NCBI RefSeq assembly: GCF_000349845.1
Contig: NC_020829.1
Coordinates: 3,417,001 to 3,481,000, forward strand
DNA: 64,000 bases
Reading direction: 5' to 3'
Origin: Pseudomonas sp. ATCC 13867
GTDB lineage: Bacteria; Pseudomonadota; Gammaproteobacteria; Pseudomonadales; Pseudomonadaceae
The notes under the pieces are model-generated. The model ran no database searches, was not told the origin of the DNA, and was given only the letters and a program-made list of their open reading frames with translations. The translations under genes were made by a program, and so were the position numbers. How positions within the stretch are numbered: position 1 is the first letter of the stretch; each line of letters starts with the position of its first letter. Positions 11,340-19,357 of the stretch are shown in pieces.

Positions 11340-12074
11340 ATGGCCGAAACCATCAAAGTGCGCGCCCTCCCCCAAGCACACTGCAAGGATTGCAGTCTGG
11401 CGCCCCTTTGCCTGCCCCTGTCGCTGAACACCAACGACATGGATGCCCTGGATGAAATCGTCAAACGCGGTCGGCCGCTGAAGAAAGGCGAATTTCTGTT
11501 CCGCCAGGGCGACGCCTTCGGCTCGGTCTTCGCGGTCCGTTCCGGCGCACTCAAGACCTTCAGCATCACCGACGGCGGCGAAGAGCAGATCACCGGTTTC
11601 CACCTGCCCAGTGAACTGGTCGGCCTGTCCGGCATGGACACCGAGAGCTACCCGGTATCGGCCCAGGCCCTGGAAACCACGTCGGTGTGCGAGATTCCCT
11701 TCGAACGCCTGGACGAGCTCTCCGAGCAACTGCCGCAACTGCGCCGCCAGCTGTTGCGGGTGATGAGCCGCGAAATCCGCGACGACCAGCAGATGATGAT
11801 GCTGCTGTCGAAGAAGACCGCCGACGAGCGCATCGCCACCTTCCTGGTGAACCTCTCCGCACGCTTCCGCGCCCGCGGCTTCTCGGCCCAGCAGTTCCGC
11901 CTGGCCATGTCGCGCAACGAGATCGGCAACTACCTGGGCCTGGCGGTGGAAACCGTCTCCCGCGTCTTCACCCGCTTCCAGCAGAACGGCCTGATTGCCG
12001 CCGAAGGCAAGGAGGTGCACATCCTCGACTCCATCGAGCTGTGCGCACTGGCCGGTGGGCAACTGGAAAGTTAA
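11340..12074 (+). CDS. anr: Anaerobic regulator ANR (FNR/CRP family)
   Basis: The oxygen-sensing transcription factor has 244 residues. Cys15, Cys18, Cys24 ([10 protein letters not shown]) and Cys117 (TTSVCEIP) are the expected ligands of the oxygen-labile [4Fe-4S] cluster. A cyclic-nucleotide-type domain is followed by a C-terminal helix-turn-helix with [19 protein letters not shown], whose E, S and R read the TTGAT half site. The ATG at 11340 is chosen because an upstream in-frame ATG at 11310 lacks conservation and a Shine-Dalgarno. It likely activates hemN in this window. Confidence 0.97.
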   Translation: MAETIKVRALPQAHCKDCSLAPLCLPLSLNTNDMDALDEIVKRGRPLKKGEFLFRQGDAFGSVFAVRSGALKTFSITDGGEEQITGFHLPSELVGLSGMDTESYPVSAQALETTSVCEIPFERLDELSEQLPQLRRQLLRVMSREIRDDQQMMMLLSKKTADERIATFLVNLSARFRARGFSAQQFRLAMSRNEIGNYLGLAVETVSRVFTRFQQNGLIAAEGKEVHILDSIELCALAGGQLES

Positions 12075-12102
12075 CCAATCGGTCGACTTTCCGGTCATCG
12101 AA

Positions 12103-12130
12103 AACGGGCTCGCCAACTGGCGGGCCCGTT
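12103..12130 (+). terminator. Hairpin after anr, possible weak terminator
   Basis: AACGGGC ... GCCCGTT, with inner CGCCA / TGGCG pairing, forms a strong stem 28 bases after the anr stop. No T-run follows, so termination is uncertain. Confidence 0.4.
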
Positions 12131-12177
12131 ATACTTCCGCCCTTGAAAACTCCGCGTCCGTCAGGTGCAAAACCAGT

Positions 12178-12726
12178 ATGATCCTCAATCAACTCGACCT
12201 GAAATCCATGATCCGCGCCGTACCCGACTTCCCCAAGCCGGGCGTGATCTTCCGTGACATCACTCCGCTGTTCCAGTCGCCGCGGGCCCTGCGCTTCGTT
12301 GCCGACAGTTTCATCCAGCGCTATGTCGAGGCCGAGTTCACCCACATTGGCGCAATGGACGCGCGCGGCTTCCTGATCGGCTCGATCATCGCCTACGAAC
12401 TGAACAAGCCGCTGGTACTGTTCCGCAAGCGCGGCAAGCTGCCGGCCGACGTGTTGGCCCAGGCCTACGAGACCGAGTACGGCGAAGCCCTGCTGGAAGT
12501 CCACGCCGACAGCCTGTGCGAAGGCGACAGCGTGTTGATCTTCGATGACCTGATCGCCACCGGCGGCACCCTGCTGGCCGCCGCGCAGCTGGTGCGCCGC
12601 ATGGGTGCCAGCGTGTTCGAAGCCGCCGCGATCATCGACCTGCCGGAACTGGGCGGCTCGGCCAAACTGGCCGACGCGCAGATTCCCACCTACAGCCTGA
12701 CCGCCTTCACCCTCGACGAACGCTGA
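12178..12726 (+). CDS. apt: Adenine phosphoribosyltransferase
   Basis: A purine salvage enzyme of 182 residues that makes AMP from adenine and PRPP. The PRPP-binding motif [14 protein letters not shown] is clear near residues 120-133, and [15 protein letters not shown] is the usual N-terminal signature. The ATG at 12178 gives the standard 182-residue length. It is followed by a strong terminator. Confidence 0.96.
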   Translation: MILNQLDLKSMIRAVPDFPKPGVIFRDITPLFQSPRALRFVADSFIQRYVEAEFTHIGAMDARGFLIGSIIAYELNKPLVLFRKRGKLPADVLAQAYETEYGEALLEVHADSLCEGDSVLIFDDLIATGGTLLAAAQLVRRMGASVFEAAAIIDLPELGGSAKLADAQIPTYSLTAFTLDER

Positions 12727-12744
12727 TCGGCGCTACTGCCTCCA

Positions 12745-12776
12745 GACAACGGGCGCTTCGGCGCCCGTTGTCGTTT
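12745..12776 (+). terminator. Terminator after apt
   Basis: A perfect 12-bp stem, GACAACGGGCGC / GCGCCCGTTGTC, with a TTCG tetraloop and then GTTTC. The stem and loop are strong; the T-run is short. Confidence 0.75.
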
Positions 12777-12853
12777 CTACCGCCCCATCCTAAGGCTGGT
12801 CGTGGCCGCATTGGCCTGATTCGACCCATCCATGACCGGATATGACCTGGCGA

Positions 12854-12864
12854 TTGTCCGACAA
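12854..12864. promoter_or_regulatory. TTGTCNGACAA operator upstream of the PF10118 hydrolase gene
   Basis: TTGTCCGACAA fits the FadR/FCD-type GntR pattern TNGT-N3-ACNA. The flanking GA on the left resembles the alkB operator (GATTGTCGGACAATC). It is 130 bases before the next gene. Confidence 0.45.
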
Positions 12865-12994
12865 CACTTCGAATATGACATCAGCTAATGACACATTCCG
12901 AGGTGGCATAGCGAACTAACGACAGGACTTGCCCGGGTCGCCGCACCTGCCGCGCTCCCGCATCCCAAGCCCGCACAACAACAAGGAGTTAGTC

Positions 12995-13825
12995 ATGAAT
13001 GCCAGCACCACGCCGATCCGCGCCAACTTCCCAGTCCGTCGCATGGACTTCAGCTTCAGCGAAACGCCGAAATACTGGTGGGACGGACAACCCTTCATGA
13101 CCCACTTCATGAACAATCTGTCGTCGCTCTTCCCCTACGGCGAGAAGTTCTTCGTCGACAGCGTGCGCGCCGTACGCGAGCGCATCCAGGACCCGCAGTT
13201 GCAGAAGGACGTCAGCGCCTTCATCGGCCAGGAAGCCATGCACTCCAAGGAGCACGCGGCCTACAACGAGTATGCCGACGAGCACGGGATCGACCTGGAG
13301 ACCCTGGAACTGCGCATCAAGGTCCTGCTGGAGAACATCAGCAAGGTCACCACCAAGAAGCACCAGTTGGCGATCACCTGCGCCCTGGAGCACTTCACCG
13401 CGACGATGGCCGAGCAGTTGCTCAAGCGCGAAGACCTGAGCAGCCAGATGAAGTCGGACAAGATGTACAAGCTGTGGATGTGGCACGCCGTCGAGGAGAA
13501 CGAGCACAAGGCGGTGGCCTACGACGTCTACCAGCAGGTCTACGGCGGTTATTTCACTCGTACAGCGGTGATGCTGCTGACCACCGTGATCTTCCTCGGG
13601 GTCATCGCCGGCTTCCAGATCAACCTGCTGCGCCGCGACGGCCAGTTGTTCAACTGGCGCAGCTGGAAGCACGGCCTGGGCGTGCTGCTGCACCCGCGCC
13701 GTGGCTACTTCGTCAACCTGATCCGCCCGTGGCTGGACTACTTCCGCCCTGGTTTCCACCCCTTCGACCATGACACCAAGGCACTGGAAACCCGCTGGAA
13801 AGACCAGCTGGACTTTGCCGGCTGA
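12995..13825 (+). CDS. Predicted metal-dependent hydrolase (PF10118 type)
   Basis: A 276-residue protein of the conserved 'metal-dependent hydrolase' family. It begins with the usual MDFSFSETPKYWW region. Conserved acidic and His clusters (QEAMHSKEH near 75, ALEHFTATMAE near 125, WHAVEENEHK near 160) look like a ferritin-like or di-metal helical bundle. One hydrophobic segment is near residue 190. The ATG at 12995 has AAGGAG upstream. The substrate is unknown. A TTGTCNGACAA operator upstream hints at control shared with alkane or fatty-acid genes. Confidence 0.8.
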   Translation: MNASTTPIRANFPVRRMDFSFSETPKYWWDGQPFMTHFMNNLSSLFPYGEKFFVDSVRAVRERIQDPQLQKDVSAFIGQEAMHSKEHAAYNEYADEHGIDLETLELRIKVLLENISKVTTKKHQLAITCALEHFTATMAEQLLKREDLSSQMKSDKMYKLWMWHAVEENEHKAVAYDVYQQVYGGYFTRTAVMLLTTVIFLGVIAGFQINLLRRDGQLFNWRSWKHGLGVLLHPRRGYFVNLIRPWLDYFRPGFHPFDHDTKALETRWKDQLDFAG

Positions 13826-13842
13826 TCCTCGGGGTGAAATAG

Positions 13843-13870
13843 AAAACGCCAGGCAATGCCTGGCGTTTTT
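13843..13870 (+). terminator. Rho-independent terminator
   Basis: ACGCCAGGC-AAT-GCCTGGCGT followed by TTTT; strong stem and T-run directly after the hydrolase gene. Confidence 0.9.
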
Positions 13871-13903
13871 CATTCAACCTAATGCATCAATGGCCATCTG
13901 TAC

Positions 13904-13977
13904 GTAGGAGTGGACTCCGTCCGCGATGCCGTCCAGCGCGATGCGGCCCTATCGCAGACGACGGAGTCCGCTCCTAC
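13904..13977. repeat. REP-type inverted repeat
   Basis: GTAGGAG...GGACTCCGT and ACGGAGTCC.CTCCTAC form the two arms of an imperfect palindrome. This is a variant of the Pseudomonas REP family seen elsewhere in this window. Confidence 0.7.
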
Positions 13978-13986
13978 GAAAGCCGG

Positions 13987-14406
13987 CTAGCCCTCCTGCC
14001 GACGTGGCAGATCGTCCCTGGTATCGAACCAGGACAGTTGCGACGAACACCAGATATGGCACTGCGGCTCGATCCGTTCCGGCTCGTCCAGGGTCACGAT
14101 GTTGAGCCCGACCGTCTCACCGTCCCGCACCCGGAACTCCAATGGCGTGCCGCACTTCACGCAGAAGCGCCGCTCGCCCTCCTCGCTCGAACGCCACAGG
14201 CCCAGCTCACCGGACAGGTAGGCGAACCCCGTCAGCGGAATCACCGCCCAGGGCACCGCCGGCGCGGCGCTGGACCTCTGGCAGATGCGGCAGTGGCAGT
14301 AGCCGGTCTCCTGCGGCTCGGCGTCCACACGGTAGCGCACCGCGCCACAGGCGCAACCACCGAACAGGGGCAAGGTCGACATGGCCATCTCAGGCAACCC
14401 GATCAT
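13987..14406 (-). CDS. GFA family (CENP-V/GFA domain) zinc protein
   Basis: A 139-residue protein with the zinc-binding Cys pattern of the glutathione-dependent formaldehyde-activating family: CACG near residue 18, CHCRICQ near 37 and CVKCGTPL near 83. Family members bind zinc; most have no proven reaction. The start is uncertain: ATGs at codons 1, 7 and 9 all lack a good Shine-Dalgarno. It lies downstream of the tetR gene on the same strand with a 12-base gap, so it may be co-transcribed. Confidence 0.8.
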   Translation of the reverse strand: MIGLPEMAMSTLPLFGGCACGAVRYRVDAEPQETGYCHCRICQRSSAAPAVPWAVIPLTGFAYLSGELGLWRSSEEGERRFCVKCGTPLEFRVRDGETVGLNIVTLDEPERIEPQCHIWCSSQLSWFDTRDDLPRRQEG

Positions 14407-14418
14407 GACAAAGAAGAT

Positions 14419-15114
14419 TCAGAGCCTGGCCAGCATGCCGAAAGTCTGCAGCACCGCGACACCGGTGAAGAGCAACAGGATTTGTCGCACGGCCAGGGCA
14501 CAGACGTCCGCACGCTGCTCCGGCGGGCGCTCCAGGTAATCCAGCGACTGCTGGAACAGTTGTCGGCTGATCGCGCGCGACAGCTGGTTCAGCTCGCCCT
14601 CGTCGATCTCCGGCAGCAGGTGGAACTGGCGGATATCCTCGGCCATGTCCTCGCCGAACTCATCCATCACTCGCGCCAGCGCCGCGCGCAGCACCGGAGA
14701 CGGGCCGTGCAGTTCGCGCACGCCGATGATGAAGGCCTCCGGGTGGCTCTCGACGCAGTCGAAGAACAGCCGCACGGTTTCCCGCGTCACCCGTAGGCCC
14801 CGCTCCATGTCCAGACCGAAGGGCGCGCTGGCGGCGCCCTCCCCCGATTGTGCACGCTCGGCGGCCTCACGGCGCAGGTCGCGCAGCGGCTGGCGCAGTT
14901 GGGCGGCGATGTCGCGGATGATCGCCAGCCCCAGGTCGTCGACGTCACCGAAATGCCGGTAGAAGGTGTTCGGATTCAACTCCGCTTCCCGTGCCAGTTC
15001 GCGCAATCCCAGGCTGCTCAGGCTGCGCCGCCCCGAGGCCAGACGCAGCGCCGCATCGATCAACGCCCGCTTGCCCGCCGCTTCCGCCGGCCGTTCTTCC
15101 TGTTCGATGTCCAT
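14419..15114 (-). CDS. TetR family transcriptional regulator
   Basis: A 231-residue repressor-type protein. The N-terminal helix-turn-helix (about residues 30-65) contains LGLRELAREAELNPNTFYRHFGD, the TetR signature. The C-terminal ligand domain is helical, with a hydrophobic end. It is divergent from the BVMO/SDR genes and probably controls them through the paired palindromes between the two promoters. The ligand is unknown; a BVMO substrate or fatty acyl compound is a guess. Confidence 0.92.
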   Translation of the reverse strand: MDIEQEERPAEAAGKRALIDAALRLASGRRSLSSLGLRELAREAELNPNTFYRHFGDVDDLGLAIIRDIAAQLRQPLRDLRREAAERAQSGEGAASAPFGLDMERGLRVTRETVRLFFDCVESHPEAFIIGVRELHGPSPVLRAALARVMDEFGEDMAEDIRQFHLLPEIDEGELNQLSRAISRQLFQQSLDYLERPPEQRADVCALAVRQILLLFTGVAVLQTFGMLARL

Positions 15115-15156
15115 AAGGCTCCCGTCCGACCCTACCTAAGGTTGGTTGACCCCGAA

Positions 15157-15199
15157 GTATACAGATGTCTACATTCTAGCCACGTAGACAGTTGTATAC
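15157..15199. promoter_or_regulatory. Double palindromic operator between tetR and the BVMO gene
   Basis: Two 16-bp sites, GTATACAGATGTCTAC (15157-15172) and GTAGACAGTTGTATAC (15184-15199), are each near-palindromic (GTAKACA-N2-TGTMTAC). They are also inverted repeats of each other with two mismatches. The 27-base centre-to-centre distance and divergent-promoter location are typical of TetR-type operators. Confidence 0.75.
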
Positions 15200-15229
15200 G
15201 CCAGCAATAATCATAACAGGAGCTTGGCC

Positions 15230-16786
15230 ATGAGTACGGGTATGAGCACGCAACCTCAGACTGCCCCGAGCAGACACTGCAAGATCGCCATCATCGGCAC
15301 CGGTTTTTCCGGGCTGGGCATGGCGATCCGCCTGAAGCAGGAAGGCGAGAACGACTTCCTGCTGTTCGAAAAGGATGCCGGCGTCGGCGGCACCTGGCGC
15401 GTCAACAACTACCCGGGCTGCGCCTGCGACGTGCAATCCCATGTCTACTCCTTCTCCTTCGAGCCGAACCCGGGCTGGACGCGCATGTTCGCCCCCCAGC
15501 CGGAAATCCGCGCCTACCTGGAGAACTGCTGGAAGAAGTACCGTCTGGAAGACAAGACTCTGCTCAATACCGAGATGCTGCGCTTCGAGTGGAATGACGA
15601 GCAGCAGCTCTGGCACCTGTTCGACGCCGCCGGCAACCACTACACCGCCAAGGCCGTGGTGTCGGGCATGGGCGCGCTGTCGATCCCTTCGATCCCGGCA
15701 CTCAACGGCCTGGAAAACTTCCAGGGCAAGGCCTTCCACTCGCAGCAGTGGGACCATGACTACGATCTGACCGGCAAGCGCGTGGCGGTGATCGGTACCG
15801 GCGCCTCGGCCATCCAGTTCGTCCCGGAAATCCAGCCGCAGGTGGCCAAGCTCGACCTCTACCAGCGCACCGCGCCGTGGATCCTGCCCAAGCCCGACCG
15901 TGCCATCAGCGACAAGGAGCGCGCACGCTTCCGCCACTTCCCGCTGGCACAGAAGCTCTGGCGCGGCGCGCTGTACAGCATGCTCGAAGGCCGTGTACTG
16001 GGCTTCACCTTCGCGCCCTGGGCGATGAAGCTGGTGGGCAAGCAGGCCGAGCGCTTCATCCGCCGACAGGTCAAGGACCCGGACCTGCGCCGCAAGCTGA
16101 CCCCGGATTACACCATCGGCTGCAAGCGTGTGCTGATGTCGCACAACTACTACCCGGCGCTGACCGCCTCCAATTCCTCGGTGATCACTGACGGCATCCG
16201 CGAGATCAAGGCCAACAGCATCGTCACCAGCGACGGCCGCGAGCGCCAGGTGGACACCATCATCTTCGGCACCGGCTTCACCGCCAACGACCCCATCCCG
16301 CGCGGCGTGGTGTTCGGCAAGAACGGCGTCGACCTGCTCGATACCTGGAAGAACGGCCCGGAAGCCTACAAGGGCACCATGACCCGCGGCTTCCCCAACC
16401 TGTTCTTCCTGATGGGTCCGAACACCGGCCTGGGCCACAACTCGATGGTCTATATGATCGAGTCGCAGATTACCTACGTGCTCGGCGCCATCAAGCTGAT
16501 GGACCGCCGCGAACTGCAGAGCGTCGAAGTCAAGGAAGAGGTGCAGGAGCGCTGGAACGAGAAGCTGCAGCGCGGCCTCAACCACAGCGTGTGGAACACC
16601 GGCGGCTGCAAGAGCTGGTACCTGCACCCGGTGAGCGGGCGCAACTGCACCCTGTGGCCGGGCTTTACCTGGCGCTTCCGCGCGCTGACCAGCCAGTTCG
16701 ACCCCAGCGCCTATCATCTGAAGGCCAAGCCCTTGAGCAGCCCTGTCGTCCAACCGCAACGCCACGCCGAGGAGATGTCGGCATGA
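15230..16786 (+). CDS. Baeyer-Villiger-type flavin monooxygenase
   Basis: A 518-residue FAD/NADPH enzyme. It shows an N-terminal FAD site IIGTGFSGLG (about residues 20-29), the GGTWRVNNYPGCACDV segment, the BVMO fingerprint FxGxxxHxxxWD (FQGKAFHSQQWD, about 165-176) and a second dinucleotide fold VAVIGTGASAIQF. Such enzymes oxidise ketones to esters or lactones. The ATG at 15230 has AGGAG seven bases upstream. It overlaps the SDR gene by ATGA, so the two form one operon, a natural pairing in which the SDR could make or use the ketone. The substrate is unknown. Confidence 0.9.
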   Translation: MSTGMSTQPQTAPSRHCKIAIIGTGFSGLGMAIRLKQEGENDFLLFEKDAGVGGTWRVNNYPGCACDVQSHVYSFSFEPNPGWTRMFAPQPEIRAYLENCWKKYRLEDKTLLNTEMLRFEWNDEQQLWHLFDAAGNHYTAKAVVSGMGALSIPSIPALNGLENFQGKAFHSQQWDHDYDLTGKRVAVIGTGASAIQFVPEIQPQVAKLDLYQRTAPWILPKPDRAISDKERARFRHFPLAQKLWRGALYSMLEGRVLGFTFAPWAMKLVGKQAERFIRRQVKDPDLRRKLTPDYTIGCKRVLMSHNYYPALTASNSSVITDGIREIKANSIVTSDGRERQVDTIIFGTGFTANDPIPRGVVFGKNGVDLLDTWKNGPEAYKGTMTRGFPNLFFLMGPNTGLGHNSMVYMIESQITYVLGAIKLMDRRELQSVEVKEEVQERWNEKLQRGLNHSVWNTGGCKSWYLHPVSGRNCTLWPGFTWRFRALTSQFDPSAYHLKAKPLSSPVVQPQRHAEEMSA

Positions 16787-17673
16787 AGAACTTCGAGAAC
16801 AAAGTCGCCGCCATCACCGGCGCCGGTTCCGGCATCGGCCGCGCCCTGGCCATCGAACTGGCCTCCCGTGGCTGCCACCTGGCGCTGGCGGACGTGAACG
16901 CCGCCGGCCTGGAGGAAACCCGTCAGTTGCTCACCTCCTCCGGGGTGCGTGTGTCCATCGATACGGTGAACGTCGCCGACCGCGAGCAGGTGCACGCCTG
17001 GGCCGACAAGGCCGCCCGCGAACACGGCAAGGTCAACCTGGTGTTCAACAACGCCGGCGTCGCCCATGCCGGCACCGTGGAAGCCAGCGACTACGAAGAG
17101 TACGAGTGGATCACCAACATCAACTTCTGGGGCGTGGTCTACGGCACCAAGGCCTTCCTGCCACACCTGAAGGCGTCCGGCGACGGCCACGTGGTCAACG
17201 TCTCCAGCGTGTTCGGCCTGTTTTCCCAGCCAGGCATGAGCGCCTACAACGCCACCAAGTTCGCCGTGCGCGGCTTCACCGAGTCGCTGCGCCAGGAGCT
17301 GGACATGGAACGCGGCGGCGTCTCCGCCAGTTGCGTGCACCCCGGCGGGATCAAGACCAACATCGCCAAGACCGCGCGAATGAACGAGAGCATGGCCAAG
17401 GTCACCGGGCAGAACGCCGAAGCCGCCCGCAGCCAGTTCAACGACCAATTGCTGCGCACCACCCCGCAGAGGGCCGCGCAGGTAATCATCCGAGGCGTGG
17501 AGCGCGACTCGCGGCGCATCCTGATCGGCACGGACGCCCACGCCATCGACCTGATGCTGCGCCTGCTACCGGTCTGGTACCAGAACGTGGTCACCGGCAG
17601 CATGAAACTGGCCAAGCGCTTCGCCCCCAAACCCAAGCGCAAGCAAGGTGCTGAAGGGTACGAAGCCAAGTAA
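16783..17673 (+). CDS. Short-chain dehydrogenase/reductase
   Basis: A 296-residue classical SDR. The NAD(P) motif TGAGSGIG is near residues 12-19, NNAGV near 90, and the catalytic Ser plus Tyr-x3-Lys (SAYNATK) near residues 140-160. The ADVN segment after beta-2 suggests NAD(H) preference. The basic C-terminal tail (KRFAPKPKRKQ) is longer than in the shortest SDRs. It is coupled to the upstream BVMO by a 4-base overlap, and a strong terminator follows. Confidence 0.92.
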   Translation: MKNFENKVAAITGAGSGIGRALAIELASRGCHLALADVNAAGLEETRQLLTSSGVRVSIDTVNVADREQVHAWADKAAREHGKVNLVFNNAGVAHAGTVEASDYEEYEWITNINFWGVVYGTKAFLPHLKASGDGHVVNVSSVFGLFSQPGMSAYNATKFAVRGFTESLRQELDMERGGVSASCVHPGGIKTNIAKTARMNESMAKVTGQNAEAARSQFNDQLLRTTPQRAAQVIIRGVERDSRRILIGTDAHAIDLMLRLLPVWYQNVVTGSMKLAKRFAPKPKRKQGAEGYEAK

Positions 17674-17697
17674 GAGTCCCTTTTTCCCTGTCGGGGC

Positions 17698-17734
17698 GGC
17701 GCTCACCCTCTACCCCCGGGTGAGCGCCTTTTTT
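17698..17734. terminator. Terminator after the BVMO/SDR operon
   Basis: GGCGCTCACCC / GGGTGAGCGCC, an 11-bp stem with TTTTTT. It ends one base before the stop of the convergent methyltransferase gene. Confidence 0.92.
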
Positions 17735-17735
17735 A

Positions 17736-18548
17736 TCAGCGACGAATCAGCACCACCTCCAGATACTCGCTGGGCACCACCAGCGACGCCGGCCCCGCAC
17801 GATTGCTCGCATCCAGCAATTGCGTCAGGTCACGCTCCAATCCTTTCGCTTCAGCCTCCGGCAGACTGGCAAAGGCCTTGTGCAACGGGCCGTACCAGTC
17901 GCGGAAGATCTCGATGAAATGCGCCGCAGAGCGATAACGGAAGTTGAAGGTCTGCCGCGAGGCGCGCAGTTCACTGATCGAGTCGCCGAACAGTTCGCGC
18001 AGGTGCTCCTCCCGCCCCCAGGCCGACGGCGGACGCACGCCGGCAGCCGGCGGCACGTAACCCGAAAGCACCTTGAACAACTGACCGATGAAGCCTTCCG
18101 GCGTCCAGTTGGCCAAGCCGATGCGCCCGCCGGAACGGCAGACTCGCGCCAGCTCCGAGGCTGCCTTGGACTGATCGGGAGTGAACATCACACCGAAGGT
18201 CGAGACAACGGCATCGAAACCGCCCGTCTCGAAGGGCAACGCTTCGGCGTCGGCCTCGCGGAATTCCACATCCAGATGCTCGGCGCGGGCACGTTCGGCT
18301 CCCAGTTCCAGCAGGCGCGGCACATAGTCGGTGGACATGACCCGGCAACCGCGTCGGGCCGCCGCCAGGGTGGCATTGCCGTTGCCGGCGGCGACATCCA
18401 GCACCCGCTCGTCGCAGAGCAGGTCGCAGGTTTCGGCCAGACGCTCGCCGACAATCTGCAGGGTGGTGCCGATCACGGCGTAGTCGCCGCTGGCCCAGGT
18501 GGCCATCTGGCGTTGTTTCAGGGCATTGAGGTCTACGGCGGTGCTCAT
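17736..18548 (-). CDS. Class I SAM-dependent methyltransferase
   Basis: A 270-residue protein of the UbiE/Methyltransf_11 type. Motif I is VLDVAAGNGNATLAAA (about residues 47-62), the acidic end of beta-2 is STDYVPRLLELG, and ADAEALPF marks motif II. The start at 18548 (MSTAVDLN) has GGAGAG upstream and is preferred to one 11 codons earlier. The substrate is unknown. A DUF4242 gene lies 29 bases upstream in the same direction, so the pair is probably an operon. Confidence 0.87.
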   Translation of the reverse strand: MSTAVDLNALKQRQMATWASGDYAVIGTTLQIVGERLAETCDLLCDERVLDVAAGNGNATLAAARRGCRVMSTDYVPRLLELGAERARAEHLDVEFREADAEALPFETGGFDAVVSTFGVMFTPDQSKAASELARVCRSGGRIGLANWTPEGFIGQLFKVLSGYVPPAAGVRPPSAWGREEHLRELFGDSISELRASRQTFNFRYRSAAHFIEIFRDWYGPLHKAFASLPEAEAKGLERDLTQLLDASNRAGPASLVVPSEYLEVVLIRR

Positions 18549-18577
18549 TGGTATCTCTCCAGGCCGAGCGGGCGCGC

Positions 18578-18850
18578 TCATTCGGCGGTGGTCGGATCGA
18601 GGATGGTGACGACCTGCGACACCCCGCTGGCCGGAAAGCCGCCCAGGCTCGCGTGCTCGCGCACGGTGGCCTCGTCGGGGGCGATGTACGGGCAGTAGAT
18701 GCGGTCATCGAGCACGTAGCTGTGCAGCCATTGAATCTGCGGCCCCAACTGATTCAGGACTTTGCAGGACGTCTGTGCGATGGCTTTGAAATCACGCTCG
18801 GGCAGGGCTCCGGCGCCGGGGATTTCGCGCTCGATAACGAACCTGGGCAT
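18578..18850 (-). CDS. DUF4242 small protein
   Basis: A 90-residue protein beginning MPRFVIEREIPGAGALPERDF and containing WLHSYVLDDRIYCPYIAPDEATVREHA, which I recognise as the DUF4242 (SCO4226-like, metal-binding ferredoxin-like) family. GGAG precedes the ATG at 18850; a longer upstream frame is high-GC noise. It is probably co-transcribed with the methyltransferase downstream. The function is unknown. Confidence 0.83.
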   Translation of the reverse strand: MPRFVIEREIPGAGALPERDFKAIAQTSCKVLNQLGPQIQWLHSYVLDDRIYCPYIAPDEATVREHASLGGFPASGVSQVVTILDPTTAE

Positions 18851-19357
18851 GGCAGTCTCCAGTGGGAAGGAACGGACGGGGACTGCAACCTCCCGCACCT
18901 TCATACTGCGCCGCGCGCCGGCTTCCGTCCTGCTCCGGCGTCGGCCTTCCCCGCCCGATCGTCCGACGGCCCATCGCGGCGGTCGGATCACGCCCAGAAT
19001 TTCTGAAAGCTCCCGGCGAGGGACTGTCCAAACCATCCTCGCCGCACAACGGCGCCTGGCCCACCGGGTGCGCCAGCGGCCCGCCATCGCCCGGAGTCAG
19101 GATGTCGCCGCCACCGCCCACTGGAAGGGCGGCGGCGAGCGGGTCAGTCCCGACTGGCACGCTGCGCCGGCACCTCGCGATCGCTGCTGGCCGAGCGCTT
19201 CCAGGGTCTGATCGGTTGTCCGCCGGCAACCTGGCGGCGCAGTCAGAGCGCTGGCGTACGGCTTCAGCTTTTGCAGGAGCGAGCCTGCTCGCGAACAAAC
19301 CTCCCAGCGGGCCGGTTCGCAAGCAGGCTCGCTACTACGAAAAGCGGTCCGTACCCG
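18851..19357. other. 500-base region without a supported gene
   Basis: Very GC-rich, with short open frames in several phases that lack ribosome sites and familiar composition. It holds the promoter side of the DUF4242 gene and, at the right end, a REP pair next to the acyl-CoA dehydrogenase stop. I see no RNA gene. Confidence 0.5.
19273..19338. repeat. REP inverted pair
   Basis: GCAGGAGCGAGCCTGCTCGC and its inverted counterpart GTTCGCAAGCAGGCTCGCTA form two facing REP units just beyond the acyl-CoA dehydrogenase stop. Confidence 0.75.
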
